Below, piece by piece: positions 62,770 through 64,000 of a stretch of 64,000 nt of DNA. The notes under the pieces are model-generated. The model was given only the letters and a program-made list of their open reading frames with translations, ran no database searches and was not told the origin of the DNA. How positions within the stretch are numbered: the first letter of the stretch is position 1; every line of letters starts with the position of its first letter. Source of the stretch: Knoxdaviesia capensis (Eukaryota; Ascomycota; Sordariomycetes; Microascales; Gondwanamycetaceae); contig LNGK01000010.1 of the NCBI GenBank assembly GCA_001510575.1, positions 2,023,111 through 2,087,110 on the forward strand, in the 5' to 3' direction. The position numbers and the translations under genes are program-made.

Positions 62770-63783
62770 GGCTCTGCGGTGGTGTTTAAGTGTTGGGCGG
62801 TGAATGGAAGGAGGAGGAAGGTTAAAAAGAAGGATAGGGCCCAATGTGGCGTGCGATCTATCTTTTCCAGGGGTATGGAGTTTCGTTTTTGCCTGGATTT
62901 ATTCTCGGGTGTGCCTCTTTTTTTTTCTCATAGGCTAGAAATAATACCCCTTTTTTTAAAAAACAGAAAAACCAAAAAGTGTGCTTACCAAATTATGATC
63001 TTTGTCCCTGTATTTGTAGTACCTATACTAGTAGTACCTGTACTTGCCTTTGCTTTCTGAAAGAGTGTGGCTCTAGGTATAGCTATATGTCGCAATTTTT
63101 TTCAAATGTCACTCGGCCGGAATTTCCGGGGCATGGCTCCGTGAGTCATTGGAAAATGCCCGGTGATCTCCGGCCACTAACACTAGTGCCCGGCTTTGCC
63201 CCACCTTTTCCGGCCCCACTTATGTACCTCCCTCAAGCAGAACTCCATGAATAAGAGAGCTCGCCTTAGGAGAATATCCTTCTATATGACTATTCCATTG
63301 TTCCAAGTGGTAGTAAAGGAGTATATAATGGCTTGATGCATATATTAAAAAGGCTCCTGATTGCTGCTTTCACTACTTAAACTTAAGAGGCTAGATCAGG
63401 AAGTTATCTGGGCTTCGCCTCGTTGAAAAAGCCTTGTACCTTTCTATAGGAAATACCTAACCTGCGCTGATTTTTATTTAGAGTCTGCGCTGAATTAAAG
63501 TACTGATCGCGATGCTATTCTGCCAGAATTACATCTCGTCTCCCTCATGAAATCAAAATCGGCGCACAATCAGTACCTCACCCACTCGTAAAATTTTGAG
63601 TATAAATCTGTGTCCTTGCCCCCTTGTGGTCCTTTCTTTTTTTTCCCTCTCCTTTCTTTTTTTTTCCTTCCATGTTTCATCAAGCATCCAATCCTTGTAT
63701 CCCTATCCCTGATACTTGACTTGAGTGTCCCATCTGCCCTGAATCTTAGATTTTGGGAGGGCTCGCTTTTGCCTCATCTGTTA
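62770..63783. other. Spacer with AT-rich, repeat-like sequence
   Basis: 1 kb without a recognised gene. Short direct repeats occur (CTGCGCTGA at about 63463 and 63486; GTAGTACCT at about 63016 and 63031), and a GC-rich patch (63115-63220) contains a CCGGAATTTCCGG near-palindrome. The last ~150 bases, with T/C runs, look like the promoter and leader of the next gene. Confidence 0.55.
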
Positions 63784-64000
63784 TGGATCCGCTCTATACT
63801 CCCCGCATCCCGCGGGTCGTGTACGAGGCAGTCCGTGACGACCTCCACAAAGCCCTGCATGCTCATTTCGAAATTGTCGCAACCCCGATCGAAGGCCCGG
63901 CCAAAGAAAACTTTGGCGATATCGACATTTTCCTTGCGTGGAGAACCGCGGCCTCACTCTCTGTCCTCCCGGACACCGAGGATATGAGCCTGGCCGGAGA
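63784..64000 (+). CDS. N-terminal fragment of a gene cut by the window edge
   Basis: ATG 63784 opens a frame that is still open at the window end (72 codons seen). The visible part starts MDPLYTPRIPRVVYEAVRDDL and includes EGPAKENFGDIDIFLAW. The FGDIDI pattern, an Asp pair after a small-residue stretch, is like the start of fungal proteins with a nucleotidyltransferase-like fold. That is a tentative impression from one motif. Confidence 0.6.

Overview
The window is nuclear DNA of a filamentous ascomycete (Pezizomycotina). The evidence is short GT-AG introns with CTAAC-type branch sites, GC-rich third codon positions, pyrimidine-rich leaders before start codons, a HET-domain gene, a fungal Sulfotransfer_4 gene, and scattered TTAGGG/CCCTAA (telobox) doublets between genes. 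I cannot place it to genus or class from the sequence alone. A 44-base N gap next to a poly-G tract shows this is a draft scaffold.

Layout from left to right. 1-2.5 kb is non-coding. 2.5-11 kb holds two divergent genes: a HET-domain protein (minus) and a 1515-aa repeat-rich protein (plus) that ends in a microbial-type poly(ADP-ribose) glycohydrolase (PARG) domain. 11-13 kb is repeat-like: a long C-depleted purine tract and a degenerate ~140-bp repeat. 13.1-17.4 kb carries two AAA ATPases in tandem on the minus strand, BCS1-like and DUF7025-type. A tRNA-Asp(GTC) lies at 20.2 kb and an amino-acid permease at 20.8-22.5 kb. After a 4.2-kb non-coding stretch come a SNF5/Sfh1 chromatin-remodelling subunit, a P-loop sulfotransferase-like protein and a SET-domain protein with an apparent signal peptide. 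33.8-36.8 kb is a mitochondrial pair, TIM44 and ribosomal protein uS11m, sharing a ~515-bp divergent promoter. Then come a PPPDE (DeSI-type) peptidase, the Obg-like ATPase Ola1, and a conserved-looking protein of unknown function with an 8-nt first exon. A 5.9-kb non-coding stretch follows, with the assembly gap, poly-G tracts and a dense CCAAT-box cluster. 50.5-55 kb holds a VPS9-ankyrin-PX protein, probably a Rab5-type exchange factor.

The most unusual gene is at 57.2-62.8 kb. It encodes a predicted secreted protein of about 1805 aa with a Cys-rich N-terminus, three diverged copies of a ~265-aa domain that I do not recognise, acidic linkers carrying dibasic (Kex2-type) sites, and a Cys-rich C-terminal region. 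A short membrane-type ORF sits immediately upstream of it in what looks like the same leader. A truncated gene begins at the right edge.

Most genes are unrelated housekeeping functions and I see no metabolic cluster. The accessory-looking parts are the HET/PARG pair with its repetitive flank, the secreted SET protein, and the triple-domain secreted protein. Exon limits were worked out by hand from splice consensus and reading frame; no transcript or database evidence was available.
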